The translations under genes were made by a program, and so were the position numbers. DNA of 64,000 nucleotides, taken from NCBI GenBank assembly GCA_963277665.1, contig OY728136.1:802491123-802555122 (forward strand). Direction: 5' to 3'. This document shows positions 51,501 to 63,000 of the stretch, piece by piece. How positions within the stretch are numbered: position 1 is the first letter of the stretch; every line of letters starts with the position of its first letter. The DNA is from Viscum album. Its lineage: Eukaryota; Streptophyta; Magnoliopsida; Santalales; Viscaceae. Below the pieces are notes generated by a model. The model was given only the letters and a program-made list of their open reading frames with translations. It was not told the DNA's origin and did not search any database.

Positions 51501-53038
51501 GCAAAGGTTCCCTTCTCGCCGGTGAAGGTAAACCTGCTCCCGTCGGTACGAACACATCGTACCTTGCGCCTAAAACAGTCGATCTGGGCATGAACCGTGG
51601 ATAGCCAATCCATGCCCAAGATGACGTCGTAAGGCCTCGACGCCGCTACAAGGAGATCCCAGCCGAAGCTCTCGCCTCCTAGAGTAAGCTCACACTGCCG
51701 GCACCAGTGCGTAATCGTCGAGTCTGCTCCCGTAGGAGTCTCTAGCCGTAAGGATCGAGCCAACGGCTCAGTCGGAATCTCCGAGCTCCGAACAAGGGCA
51801 GAGGCTATGAAAGAGTGACTCGCTCCTGTGTCTATAAGTACTGCAGCAAGGGTGGAATAGACACAGATCGTACCTCGAATCATCTCTGGCATGTCGGGGT
51901 CGTAGGCCTCCACTGCCTGGAGCTGGGCCTGTCCCTGCCCGCCGGCTCCCTGTGGTCGAGGTGGCCCTCCTGGTGGTGGTGGGGGTAGAGCCTGAAAGCG
52001 TCGCCCACCACCCGCTGCTCGGCCAGCTCCTCGGCCTCGTCCGCCTCCTCCCTGCGGACCGCCACGGTCGACCCTCTGCCTCTGCCTGGGTGGCCCCTCC
52101 ACCGTCTGCTGCTCCTCTGATCGGCGAGTCGGGCAGTCACGAGCCATGTGACCCTGCCCGCCGCAAGAGTAGCACAGCCTGCCTCTCGAAAGGCTGGCAC
52201 TCCGCTGTGTGCCTCGTACTGCTGAGCCGGTGTCCTGAGGCCGTCTGCGTGGGGGTCTGGTCTGCCTGGACCCGTGAGTCATCCGTCGGCTACCTGCTGC
52301 CGAAGACTCAGCTACCTGCCGCCCTGCGCTAGGTCTCGCCACTGAAGAAGGCTCTGCCAGGAAGCTCTCGATCAGGAGGGCTCGCTCCAGCACTCCTGCC
52401 TGGGTCGGAATGCTGAGGGAGATCAGCGACGCACGAATCTCCTGTCGCAAGCCCTGCTCGAAGGTCCGGGCCCGGAAGAAGGGGTCCCGTACCATGTCGG
52501 TCGAGTAGCGAGATAGGTCCGTGAACCTCGCCGCATACTGAGCGACCGTCATGCTGCCCTGGCGCAGCTGGAGAAGCTCCTGGATGCGCACCGCTCGGAG
52601 GGTGGCCGGGACGAACTCAGAGCGGAAGAGGCTCTCGAAGTCCGTCCAGAGCAGGGATGCCTCATCGTGAACCTGGAGCATCAGGCTCCACCATCGTCCT
52701 GCCGCCGCCTGCAGGAGGCTCGCTGCGAGGATCACCATGAGATCCGCTGGTGTCCTCACTAGCCTGAAGATCCGTACCACCGCCTCTAGCCAGTCCTCGG
52801 CGGCCTGGGGGTCCGCCTCACCGCGAAACCTGGGCGGTCGCTGGCTCTGAAACTCGTGCAGTGCCCTGAGGCGACGTGCATCGTCGGCGTCTGGTACTGG
52901 AAGCATCGGTGGCTCGGCGGGTAAGGCTACCGCCGGTGCCACTGCTGGCAAAGGGCCCTGCACCGAGGCCTCGTCGCTCGGTGGGCTGCCGTCGCGCCCT
53001 ATACTCGGAACCCTAGCTGGCAGTCGTCGCGGGGCCAT
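48527..53038 (-). CDS. Gag-Pol polyprotein, Ty3/gypsy Tekay chromovirus (gypsy-3)
   Basis: An uninterrupted frame of 1,503 codons from ATG at 53038 ([10 protein letters not shown]), ending TAG. An in-frame ATG at 53095 adds 19 residues, but MAPRR is the more typical Gag start. In order: Gag capsid region (about 55-235); CCHC zinc knuckle C289-C292-H297-C302; Gly/Arg- and Pro-rich linker (about 318-370); aspartic protease DTGAS at 403; reverse transcriptase (about 580-770) with FIDD at 733-736; RNase H with D882, E919, D944 and D987; integrase zinc site H1089, H1096, C1126, C1129; catalytic D1159, D1220 and E1256 (35 residues between the last two); GPF motif at 1394; chromodomain-like tail about 1459-1503 ending [16 protein letters not shown]. 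All catalytic residues are present. The protein packages, copies and integrates the element. The tail type is known to guide insertion to heterochromatin. Gag and Pol share one frame with no shift. Confidence 0.97.
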   Translation of the reverse strand: MAPRRLPARVPSIGRDGSPPSDEASVQGPLPAVAPAVALPAEPPMLPVPDADDARRLRALHEFQSQRPPRFRGEADPQAAEDWLEAVVRIFRLVRTPADLMVILAASLLQAAAGRWWSLMLQVHDEASLLWTDFESLFRSEFVPATLRAVRIQELLQLRQGSMTVAQYAARFTDLSRYSTDMVRDPFFRARTFEQGLRQEIRASLISLSIPTQAGVLERALLIESFLAEPSSVARPSAGRQVAESSAAGSRRMTHGSRQTRPPRRRPQDTGSAVRGTQRSASLSRGRLCYSCGGQGHMARDCPTRRSEEQQTVEGPPRQRQRVDRGGPQGGGGRGRGAGRAAGGGRRFQALPPPPPGGPPRPQGAGGQGQAQLQAVEAYDPDMPEMIRGTICVYSTLAAVLIDTGASHSFIASALVRSSEIPTEPLARSLRLETPTGADSTITHWCRQCELTLGGESFGWDLLVAASRPYDVILGMDWLSTVHAQIDCFRRKVRCVRTDGSRFTFTGEKGTFAAQDGLPRRRVQPISHQLASLILGAVDMRSPVFPAVVYQYADVFPDDVPGLPPRREVDFYIDLYPGTAPISTPAYRMAPAELRELRVQLEDLQSKGFIRPSVSPWASPILFAKKADGSLRLCVDYRRLNQVTVRNKYPLPRIDDLFDQLKGARWFSKIDLRSGYHQLRVRDEDVQKTAFRCRYGHYEFLVMPFGVTNAPAVFMSLMNRIFQPYLDRFVVVFIDDILVYSTTEEEHAYHLRVVLDTLREHQLYGKLSKCQFWLREVHFLGHVISEAGVAVDPAKIEAVLAWEPPRSVTEVRSFLGLAGYYRRFVPDFSRVAAPLSALTKKGKPFVWSDRCQQSFQELRQRLTSAPILRLPEEGVGYVVYCDASGTGLGCVLMQERAVIAYGSRQLRPHEQNYATHDLELAAVVFALKTWRHYLMGERFTVFSDHQSLRYIFSQKDLNLRQRRWLEFLQDYDFEIVYTPGKGNVVADALSRRTGIQLLEEATEQLASLQISFVDRDGTAFLQSLTVSPPLLQRVREAQRGDADCETRRALISSGQAPDGFSLGAEHDILFRGRTFVPVALREEVLREFHTSPLAVHPGVAKMYQDLRRQHWWPGMKKAVAEFVSRCLTCQQVKAEHQVPAGLVQPLEVPEWKWDSISMDFVTGLPRTSRGHDSIWVIVDRLSKSAHFLPIREQGSVESLGRLYVQEIVRLHGVPSSIVSDRDARFTSRLWKGLQEAFGTRLHLSTAFHPQTDGQTERTIQTLEDMLRACVLDFGRSWEDHLPLVEFAYNNSYHSTIGMAPYEALYGRPCRSPLCWTDPGESALVGPEMVRATTEKVQIIQERMRTAQSRQKSYADRRRRPLEFEDGDHVFLRVSPRRGLRRFGRGGKLSPRFIGPFQVLSRIGEVAYRLALPPQLHRVHDVFHVSQLRRYVHDPTHIIDFGELDVDDGATFAEVPVEIEDRQERVLRGRAIPLVRVRWQHGNLQESTWEREAQIRAQYPHLFP

Positions 53039-53363
53039 CCTGAAAAGGAGAACAAGAGCACCACAGTCAGAACAGTATACCTGGTGAGCTGGCACAAGTA
53101 ATCACAAGGAAAACTTGAGACTTTCATAAAGCAGATCAGTATACCCGGTGAGCTGACATAAGTAATCACAAAGAAAACTTGAAACACACACGCAATCAAT
53201 GTTTTCATGCATTAAGTCGGAAATCAGGAGTCAGGGTCCTGGTGTATGGATACGTCGGCCGCCGCACCAACACTGGGCTCCCTGAACTGATAACCACACT
53301 CAATACACTAAACACTATTGCTTCACATAGAAAGAAAGGACGATCAGAGTCTGCGGTAGAACC
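53039..53363 (-). other. gypsy-3 untranslated leader
   Basis: The sequence between primer site and gag start on the minus strand. It holds a direct repeat (next entry) and is otherwise unremarkable. Packaging or dimerisation signals are expected here by analogy, but I cannot point to one. Confidence 0.7.
53073..53182. repeat. 46-bp direct repeat in gypsy-3 leader
   Basis: Copies at 53073-53118 and 53137-53182, 64 bp apart. They share CAGTATACC(T/C)GGTGAGCTG and AAGTAATCACAA(G/A)(G/A)AAAACTTGA with about five differences. It lies just upstream of the Gag start. Confidence 0.9.
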
Positions 53364-53381
53364 GACCGCCTCTGATACCAA
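53364..53381 (-). other. gypsy-3 primer-binding site
   Basis: On the minus strand TGGTATCAGAGGCGGTC starts three bases after the 5' LTR. TGGTATCAGAG is the standard plant site for the initiator Met-tRNA primer. Confidence 0.92.
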
Positions 53382-53383
53382 TT

Positions 53384-56049
53384 TGTCACGACCCGTCCTC
53401 GGGCCCGTGCCGTGACTACCCCAAGCCCGCCTTCCATAGGCCAGGGGCTGGCGACTAGCACCAAGGCGTAAAGTCCCAGTAAACAGGGAAGGCATTGCCT
53501 TTATAAGTAACAACCACACAGAGTCAGCAAGCGGAAAGTAAAGTGCAGAAAAGTAAAGGGGGCCGGAAATACAAGCCCAACTGTAAAGTACAACTGAAAA
53601 GAAAAACAGCAACTGAAGAAAAGACGGCGGCCTCGTGTCGTCCACTGGCAATCCCACCTGAAGGGTGGGTACAGATAGCCTCCAGGCTCCTCGGGTCCCA
53701 CGTCCGCTCCGAGCACGTCCCGCCCAGTGGTCCACCTCCAGGTACCGTCCTGCTCCACGCCCCAACCGCGATCAGCGCTGTCCGTCGTCTGCAACCAACA
53801 CCACGAAGTGCGGGCATAGCCCGTGCAGGGGTGAGTACAACTACTCAGTAAGGACCCCGAGACCCCCGAAGGTCTCCCGAAATCCACAAAGGATATAGCA
53901 CAAAAGAAAGATGCAATCACGAAGTAACATCTGACTCGACTTAGGTATATGCCCATACATATACCTAAGTCCCCAATTCTAGCTCTGCTCACGAGCTCAA
54001 GAACAACTCAATCCACAAAGGAAAGCAAGACTCAAATCCACAAGGAGAGTAAACAGTAAATCCACAAAGGATAGTTCAACACAATCCACAAAGGAGAGTA
54101 ACATAAGATTCAGCTCAACCAGGTATACTTTTTCAGATGACGTCAAAGACGATCACTGATCCGTCTCAGTCGTCGGACCCACGAAGGATCGATAGGTACT
54201 AACCCCCGCAAAAAGACCCACGTAGGATCGGGCTCACACAGAACCTGTAGGCAGTGGCTCACACAGAACCGGTAGTAAGGACCCACGGAGGATCGGGCTC
54301 ACACAGAACCTGAAGCACTGATCCACGTGGGATCGCTGAGTGCAGTAGTCGACGCAGTCCACTGAGGATCTCTGCACAGTCGTCGCCGCAGTCCACGAAG
54401 GATCTCTGCTCTGCCGTCGTCGCAGTCCACGGAGGATCTCTGCTCTGCCGTCGTCGCAGTCCACGGAGGATCTCTGCTCTGTCGTCGAGGTCACAGCCAG
54501 CGCTAGGGTTCCCGCACGTAGCGAGCTCGTTTAGGAGGGTCCGCTCCACGAGTCGAGGGGCTGATACATCAACTGACACGTAGTCCGAAGTTGATGTATC
54601 CAAAAGTTCCGTATCGACAACAGGATCTCAACGCGACAGACGGCGCGTCAATCGGACGCCCGGTCTGAGAGTTATTGGCATTTTCGTCCCAGGGGCCCGG
54701 TTGGTTTTTAGGGCAAAACCAACCCGACCGTACTCCGCCTGTATCCGATCCTCGGGCGGAGTATGCCAAAAGTTCCGTCTCACTTAGAGGAAACTACCAC
54801 AGCTGACGGTACGTCGTTCGGACGTCCGTAGCTCAAGTTATGAGCGTTTCCGCTCCGAGGGCCCGGTTGGCTTCGTGTACGAACCAACCCGGCCGAACCC
54901 AAAGTCTTCCGAAACCTTGAGTATAATATACCGAAACGACCGTCTCGATCCAAGGATCGCGTAGCCGCTGACGGTTCGTCAATCGGAGGTCCCAGGCCCA
55001 AGTTATGGGCGAAAGACCGAAGAGGGCCCGAAACGGGGGTACTGGGCCCGGGGCGACCCGGCCCGAACCCCCCCTGGGGTCGGCCGAACCGGGTCGGCCC
55101 GAACCGGGTCGGCCCGACCCGGCCCGAACCGGCTCGGCCGGGTCCGGTCCGGCCTGGGCGCGGCCCGGCCGACCGGACCGGCTCGGCTTCGGCCGAGCGG
55201 CCGAAGCGCTGCCGCCGCGGGTCAAACCCGCGGCTTTGGAGAAAACGCGGCCCGCGCGGGCCGCGTGCTGGAAGGCCGGACCGCGGACGCGGTCCGGCGG
55301 CTCGCCGCCGCCGCGGCTCGGCCGCGGCGGACTCCTCCGGCGGCGCGCCGGGCGCCGCCGCCCCCGGTCGCCGGCGCCGCCGCGCCGGCGACCCGCGCCG
55401 CCGCCTCCTTCCGCGGGCCGCCGGAGATGTTCCGGTGGCCCGATTTGCCTCCCGTCTGCGCCGTTGTTCCTCCCGGGATGCGTCCTCCACTGCGGAATCA
55501 ACATATGGCCCTTGCGTCGCGCTTTTGCCGTCGCTCGCCAAATCCGCACACAAGGGAAGATCGACGGAGGGTTGCCGGGTCTTGTTCGTTAGACCCGCAC
55601 CCTCCGCGTTAGTCATAATCAACGGGAGAAACAGGAAAGAAACCAATCAACAATTTTAAATAAATTAAAATTGTTTCGTGATCGGGTTCTATATTTCAAA
55701 AGAATAAACACGGGATTTTAAAAAGAATTCCAACATCCCTTACCTCGCAGCTGTCGTTGCCGAACGAGGGATCGTCGCGGAATCGCTCGTCGTGGAGGAA
55801 GGAGATCGTCGCGTCGTCGCGGAATCGCTCGTCGCGTCGCCAATCTCCGGATCAAGATCAACGGATTTAATTAGTTTAAATCCGTTGATATTGAAATTAA
55901 AAAGGGAGAAGAAAAGATCCGATTCTCACCTTTGTTGCCGAACGAGGATCGGCCGCGGAAGAAAGATGTCGCCGAAGAACGTCGCGGGTAGATCTCGTCG
56001 ACGTCGCAGATCTTGGTGTGCGTCGTCGAATTCCGTTCGCCGGAGTTCT

Positions 56050-56091
<42 letters not shown>

Positions 56092-56848
56092 AGAGGGTGG
56101 AGGAACGAAGATTATCTCAAATCCTTTCCAAGGATTTTTATGTTGGTCTTATTTTATAAACATGCCAACACGAAACCGGTTAAGAAACGATCCATCAATT
56201 CGTTGAATTAATTCAACGAAAGAAACGACCCATTTAATTCACGAAGAAACAGTCCATTTAATTCACGAAATAAACCGCCCAATTAAATGGTCTGTTAAGA
56301 ATTAAAGAAAACGCGTCGGTTGACTTTTCAGTTACTTTGACGGGTTTTCGCGGGTGCGTTACTTAGCGAAAGAAACGGCGGGGCTCGTGCGGGTCCCACC
56401 GCACAAATATCCTACCAAGGGGTAGGATATTTCTGGATAGCATCCTATCCAGTTCAACTCAGTTCAAGCCGTCTTTAAGTGACTTCAAGTGGCTTCCAAG
56501 CAGCTTAAGTGAAATAAAATAAAGTTGTCGCACAAACTTTATTTTATTTCTGACTTAAAGCCGTAAAATTTAAAAACCACGTCTGAGCAAACGCAACTCC
56601 GGAAGAGGCGTTTCTAAGCAAATACCGGCGCTGCGATTTCATCGGTGCCCTCAGAATTCGATTCCGGGCACCGGTTCAAAAGATAGAAAAACCCGCTCGT
56701 CCGTTCACTGAACGTACCCGAGCCAAACTTCGGAAATTGATTCCGGGCACACCGGGCCTCGGAATCAGGTGCCGTCTGAAGCTGCGCTCTTGTAAAATTC
56801 CAAAGAAAATTAAGAAAAAAATTTCCTTGAAATTTGCGGGTCTTTACA
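53384..56848 (-). repeat. gypsy-3 right LTR (5' LTR, drives transcription)
   Basis: 3,465 bp with the same sequence as 45015-48479 apart from C at 56400. As the 5' LTR it would supply the promoter for the minus-strand gag-pol transcript. Its internal repeats lie at +8,369 relative to those listed for the left LTR: 53878-54494, 54602-55099, 56046-56090, 56405-56452 and 56511-56550. Confidence 0.97.
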
Positions 56849-56853
56849 GTAAA
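56849..56853. repeat. Target-site duplication of gypsy-3 (right)
   Basis: GTAAA, identical to 45010-45014, followed by the resumed gypsy-2 LTR. Confidence 0.95.
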
Positions 56854-57449
56854 AATCTGTTCACATTGTATAAGTTAAAAATAACGTCCTCCTCATACTT
56901 TTGTCAGAAAAGTCAAAAAGTGCCTCATATGGTAAACAAAAGAAAGATTCCTTCCATACGATGTGGTAAAAGTAAAAAGGGTAAAAATGACTTTAAACAT
57001 ACGTGGAAGAAAAGTAAACATTTTATAAAAACATTTTGAAAACATATGGACATCTATAATAAACATAACCCCAGTAAATACTTACGAATAAACAATCTTG
57101 GATAAGAATGAGATTGAAATAAATATCCCTTACCTTATGACTGATATGATTTGTATGTTTCCAAACCTCCTGTATAATGATTTAAATAATTTCATTGACT
57201 TATTACAGAATCATATTCATTATTATGATATCATATATGGTTCACTTATGACTTTATATTACCTGTTGATTTGTAAATTCCATGTTAAAGCGCCGTTTTG
57301 GGTAAAATCGTTTCATTTATCGTACGAGTTTCGACTTGTTGTTCTTCATATTATTCCTTATATACTGATTTAAATAATTCCAGAATTTAAAACATGATTT
57401 ATATATAATATATATTCAGAATATAAATATATATGATATATTGATAAAT

Positions 57450-57905
57450 GGAATGAAATACACCGTTAATGGAGACGATAGGCCGTATGTAAGCATGAAC
57501 GCTATTTTCGTTTCTTTATTGAATTGAATGGAATTAAGTAGATGAAAAAAATATATATATACATAAATAATGTATTATTATAATGTCATATATTTCATTA
57601 TTATTCATTATATATACATTATAATCCTTCATGAATGGTTAACATGGAGAATGAATCTCATCGCGTCGTGGAGACGGTAGTCCATACGTATGGACGAGCG
57701 ATGGTGTCATTCCCATGATCGTGGAATTATATTGATGTTTATGTATAATATTTAAGAATTAATATCAATTTACAATAATCATATATAGTTATTTATTTAC
57801 ACCATTATTCCCATCCAAGTAAGGTGGTGGTTGAAAAAACATTACACCATGTCGTAGAGACGGTATTCTGTACGTACGTATGCGCAGTGATTTCGTTTTC
57901 GTAGG
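57450..57905. repeat. Three-fold 190-bp block, partner copy
   Basis: GGAGAC-type anchors at 57471, 57670 and about 57856, the same spacings (199 and 186) as 39220, 39419 and 39605. Some CG pairs intact in the left LTR have become TG or CA here, for example CCGTATGTAAGC at 57483. Confidence 0.8.
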
Positions 57906-59722
57906 ATGGATAGAATGTGAAATAGGATTTTTTAATATTTATAATAACATATAATTATATAAGTAATACTAATGTTATTACTTTATAATGATACAACTAA
58001 ATAAGAAGAAGTACAAGAAGAAAGAAACTTGAGAAAATCGGAAGAAGAGATTACCTCTTCTTCGATGCACCTCGTTTAAGCTTCCTCTAATGGAAGTAGA
58101 GTTAGAATTTTGAGAATACCAGAAACTATAGAATGTTTCTAAGGAATTGTAGAAGAGAAATGGTCAGGTTTTGGGAGAGATTAAAAGCTTAAAATTGTGT
58201 CAAGAGAAGAGGGAAGGGGTGCCCTTTTTATAAGGGAGGAGAGGGGCACCTTTGAAAAAACTGAAAATATTATTTTATAATAAAGTCATATTCAGTTCAA
58301 AATAGCTCCAAAATGATTTATTTCGAGGTTAAAGTTGGGATGGGTCTAAATACTCTCAACCAATAGATTTTAGACAGGTTTGGTGCATTATATTAACTTT
58401 ATATTTTAGTTTTAACTCTTAGTTAATTAGATTGACATTTACCATTTCACTTTGTATTTTTATATTATATAGTTAATAATCATACCATATACATACAAGA
58501 GACCACCAAGTGGTCCATTAATGATAAAACAATCATCATATAAGTATCCTGGACGAACCTTAGTTTTTTAGGAATATAATAACAATTATGAATATAATAC
58601 TTGTTTTAAAAACTATTTTATGTCAATTTTGACACTCTTTGGTAATTGATTTTTTTGAAAATAATAACAGCATGATTAGTTCTAAAAAAGTTAATTAAAT
58701 CAATATAACATGTCATATTAACCTAAAATATTTGTTAAATTTATAATAAGTCTCAAATTACATTTATTTTGGTATTTATAACATCAATTATGTTAATATT
58801 TCATTAAAATGATAATTACGACATCGTCATTGTGTCATAAATAAATTAAATTATTTAATGAATAAAAAATATAAATAAAATACTATTATTTAGTAATCAT
58901 TTTAGATTTCTAATGAATATTTATTATCGAATTTATCTTATGTATAACCCTATATTAGAAATGATTTACTGATTATACTTTGATTTTACCTATTTTAACC
59001 CTTCTTTAAATAAATTAATAATAATTGTCCAAATCTATTCCATGTGGACCTAAATTGTCATATTTTATTCCCAATATTGTTTTTGGTCTAATTAAACTTA
59101 TCCAATAGAATTAGGACATGTGTTAGGGTAATAATAATATAATTTTTACCCATAATTACCCTATTTACTTTTAACCCTGGTAAAGAAAAGTAAAAAGTTA
59201 TTATTCATCAAAAAATTATTTTCATCTCATTGAACCACATTTTAGTCCTTGATATTAACTGTGTCTCTTGGATTTTCGAAATTCCACTCACAGAAATGGT
59301 AAAATTATGTTTTATGTAAATTTTCAAACTCTCTTAAGAGGTGGGTAAAAGGCGGTGAAAAGTTTAATAAAATTTCTATATATCTAAAATTATTATAAAA
59401 TGACTCCAATGAATTACTTTGAACTTATATAGGTATTATGTGTAAATTTTGACATAAAATAAATTTAAATAAAATAAAAAATTATTTAAATAAAAAGTCA
59501 GTTTTTAAATAGTAACTGAGGGTTTTCAATATTCACCAAAAATTGAAAGTTTTCAGAAAAATACCAAAAATTTACCCTGGTCTAATTTCGATATTATGAA
59601 TCCAAAAATAAAGTCCATTTTGAATGTTAAAATTTCATAAATTTCAAAAAATTGTTATTACTATACATAATGGCTAGTTCATAATAATATTATAAAAATA
59701 TCTCATTTAGTGAAACTCGGTA

Positions 59723-60010
59723 TTGCGTACTACACATGCTATCGAGGAAGGTCTTGATTGTGTGTAATGCAAGCCAAGTCAGGGCTGCGTATAGTGAAAG
59801 CTCTATTTGGTTTTGCGTATAATATAATCAAAACTTATTTCATTTATACGTTAAACAAAATCTATACTTAATGTTTCGTAGAATAATTTCCACAAAACGA
59901 ACATGAAATTGTGTGTAACACGAGCCAAGAATAGTTTTGTGTATACTGAAAGCTAATACGGTGTTGCGTATAATACAAGTTAATTTTGTTGTAGCGTACA
60001 ACACAAGACA
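59723..60010. repeat. Two four-copy 27/28-bp arrays, partner copy
   Basis: Motif starts 59723, 59758, 59785, 59813 and 59909, 59937, 59964, 59992 (spacings 35, 27, 28 and 28, 27, 28). More copies keep TTGCGTA here than in the left LTR. Confidence 0.8.
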
Positions 60011-60058
60011 TCAATGAAATTAAAAAGAATAATTCTCATAAAATCTCAGGTTGTTAAA

Positions 60059-63000
60059 ATATATGAATTTTTTTTCTACCAATATACCTTCATTGATTAG
60101 TCAAAATAACTATGCTCAATTTAAAACAAAAATTAAAATTAAAATTAAAATGTTGTGGATTTAAATTTGGTCTGCTATATATGAAAAATATGAGTTACCT
60201 AAGTCCTTTACGAATACATGTGATGATGAAACTAAACATTCATATAAGAGAAACTACATATAAATTATCTATACTATGCATTAGGAGATAGAGAATTCAA
60301 TATGATATATACTAGTAATTTGTCTTAAAAATTTGGGATAATTGATCTATTTCTCATGGAGGTAATATGCATGTTAATGAAATAAAATTGAACAATAATA
60401 CAATTAAATAAGAATCATTTAAGATGAAACTGGATGAAATAATTTTTTATATATATCTGATGTTCAATGAGAGAGTGAATACAATGACATCCTTGGAAAA
60501 TCTAGTTTTGGAGAAAGATTAAATTATGAGACTGTTTAGATGACTTATTTAGATATTTATAGGGACATATGTTTTAATAAAGGAATATTTTCACTTCAAT
60601 AAATTTCATATCAATGAATTGATTGTGAATATGATGATGTATAAGGAAGAAGTCATGGTTAATTGTGAAGAGTATAATGAACCTAAGTGAAAACCTATTT
60701 CCTTCAAGTCTATTTCATAGAGATGGAAAGAAAATGAAAATTTTCAAAATGAAAGCTCCACTAATAAGGAACCACCAGCTGATACTGATGAGGAATTGTA
60801 CCATTTGTTCTAGAGGCCTAAGAAATATTACAAAATGAAGAAATTATTCAAGAAACCAATAAAGAATAAAAATATATGATATTAGAGGGAATTTGAAAAA
60901 GGACTACAAATGAAATGATAACTCAAACGATATTACCTGTTATGAGTCTATGTGAAAATGGAATGTTGAGTCTGATTATACATTGTTTAAATACACGAAG
61001 AAGCACAAATATGGTGATATAAATTATAATAATTACATGAAATCCACATGGATATCCTATGAGTATAGTTTATGTGACTCAGACTCAACTCATGAAGAAA
61101 ATATTGATGTAAAAAAATGAGCTTCATGGAAAATATACTAGAGTTTCCTACTTTCACTCATGTATATTATTCTTGTCCTTCTAAAAATGAAAACAATGAT
61201 GATTATATTTCAAAATATGAAATGTTTGAATATTTTAATATGATTTAAGATACTTTTAGAGATGTCAAAGTAAAATAATATGTTATGAAGAAACAACATA
61301 TTTTATTTTATAATGTTATATTTATACTCACTATATTGAAAGAGATGAATTTTTTATTTTTTTTAAAAAATACTGAACTTAAAATTTCATGTAAGGAATT
61401 AAAGAAATACTTATAGAGAATTAAACAACGAAGAAAAATTGTCACTAAAATTCTATAGCAAAAATATATCTTAAATATATTATTGTTCTAGGTTATCAAC
61501 CAAGAAAAAGAATAGTTTTTAATCAAACCATTACTTCAATGTATAATTATGGTAACTCTACTACATGTTTTTATTCAAGTGGACTACATAATATTTTTAT
61601 TTGTAAAAGATTCATGTATTATTTAAAGAAATCTATCATGAAAATATAGTTTCCTAAGGCACTATTTACTAACTTATCTAGACCCATAAATATTATGGGT
61701 ACAAAAATCATTCATGGAATAAACACTGTTCTGTAGGAAACATGCTTGAAAAGATCCTATATAAATTTTGGCTACATTAAAATTTTATGTTCCAGGAATA
61801 TGAAATGATATTACTTGAGCTTTAAAACCCTTATAAAGTATGACAGTGTTCATGTAACCATTGGTGAAAATGAAAAAGGAAAGATCATTGGACATGTCAA
61901 AATTATTAACACCAACTATGTTCTAATTTCTAAAGTACTTTTTATTAATGGCTTAAAATATAATATTTTTAGAATTTGAAAACTATATGATGATGGTTTT
62001 TATGTAAAGTTTGAAAAAAATTTCATGTAATGTTTTTATTTCTAAAAATTCCTTTTTATTTTCTAATTTTAGAAATGTGAATGTGAATTGAGTTAATCAT
62101 GATTCATTTATTTCATAAAATGTTTCTTGATTTGGTGAGTTTCATAAAGAATATTGGATGTTTTATAAGAGACTAGGACACTATAAAATTACCTATAATA
62201 TAAATCTTAAAAGTAAAGGGTTTTTCATGAATCTAACCAAAAGTAAATTCAAATATTATGTATTTTATAACCCCTATCAAAAATGGAAACATCACAAGAT
62301 TTATTTTAAATTAATGATAGAATTTTTTAATTTGGAACTTCATGGGTTGGTTCACATGTAATTTCTTACACCATATAGATTTTATAGTTTAAACAGGAAG
62401 CATTATTTGTATGTACTTATATGTTATATTTTTAAGTATACTATGATATTTTTTTAATTTGATAGGATTGACACTTTTTCTTATTTTACAAAGAATTACA
62501 GTCATATATAATGCATAAGTGGACTTAAAATTATGACCTTAAGATTAACCATGGTCATGAGTTTGAAAATAATGAATTTGAATCCTTGAGGTCACAAAAT
62601 GGATATAGTCATAACTTCTCTTCTCCAAGGACTCCTCAACATAATGGAGTTATAGAAACAAGAAATATAATGCTTAAATAGATAACATATATTGTGCTTA
62701 ATTTATAGTACCTACCAATCTACTTTTGGGAAGATACATTGAACACAACCTGGATTATAATTAATAGAGTTTTAATTATACATATATTAAAGAAAAACCC
62801 TTATTAAATTTGGAATAATATGAATTATAAGGTTAATTAAGTTAGAGTTCTTGGTTTTAATGCCTAAATTTTTAATATTAAGGCCAATATTGACAAGATA
62901 TCATCTGAAAGTCATGAAGTAATTTTACTAGGTTATTAAACATCTAGTAAATAATAAAGAGTTTTTAACAATATAACTAAGTCTGTTAGTGTATATTTTC

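Larger units (their letters stand above)
45015..56848 (-). mobile_element. Intact young Ty3/gypsy Tekay retrotransposon (gypsy-3)
   Basis: 11,834 bp. Two 3,465-bp LTRs (45015-48479 and 53384-56848, offset 8,369) begin TGTCACGACCC and end TTTACA, flanked by GTAAA. On the minus strand the order is LTR, primer site, leader, one uninterrupted gag-pol frame, polypurine tract, LTR. The integrase tail is chromodomain-like, as in the Tekay/Del clade. On reading I found one difference between the LTRs: T at 48031 against C at 56400, a CG-to-TG transition. The element is CG-rich against an AT-rich, CG-poor background, so it is very recent. It inserted into the right LTR of gypsy-2. Confidence 0.97.
37560..60058 (-). 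mobile_element. Ty3/gypsy Tekay-like element with long LTRs (gypsy-2), short internal region
   Basis: Direct repeats of about 4,248 bp (37560-41807) and 4,244 bp (43976-45014 plus 56854-60058) flank only about 2.17 kb of internal sequence. On the minus strand the order is LTR, decayed primer site (43961-43975), gag start, internal remnant, polypurine tract (41808-41820), LTR. Termini read TG...CA in the left copy. Flanking ATAAA (37555-37559) and ATATA (60059-60063) agree at four of five bases. The right LTR is interrupted by gypsy-3. With such a short interior it is a non-autonomous or internally deleted element. Confidence 0.8.
56854..60058 (-). repeat. gypsy-2 right LTR, part 2 (after gypsy-3)
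   Basis: Continues the homology with the left LTR from about 38,602 to 41,807, including TTTGTCAGAAAAGTCAAAAAG, the three GGAGAC/CGTACG blocks (57471, 57670, about 57856), the GTGCCCTTTT.TAAGGGAGG inverted-looking segment near 58,220 and the two four-copy arrays. It ends GGTTGTTAAA, where the left copy has GGTTGTTACA. Confidence 0.9.

Noticed and set aside
53039..53095. Upstream in-frame ATG as the Gag start (19 extra residues)
   Set aside because: Cys/Leu-rich extension unlike Gag starts. The next Met begins MAPRR, as typical for this family.
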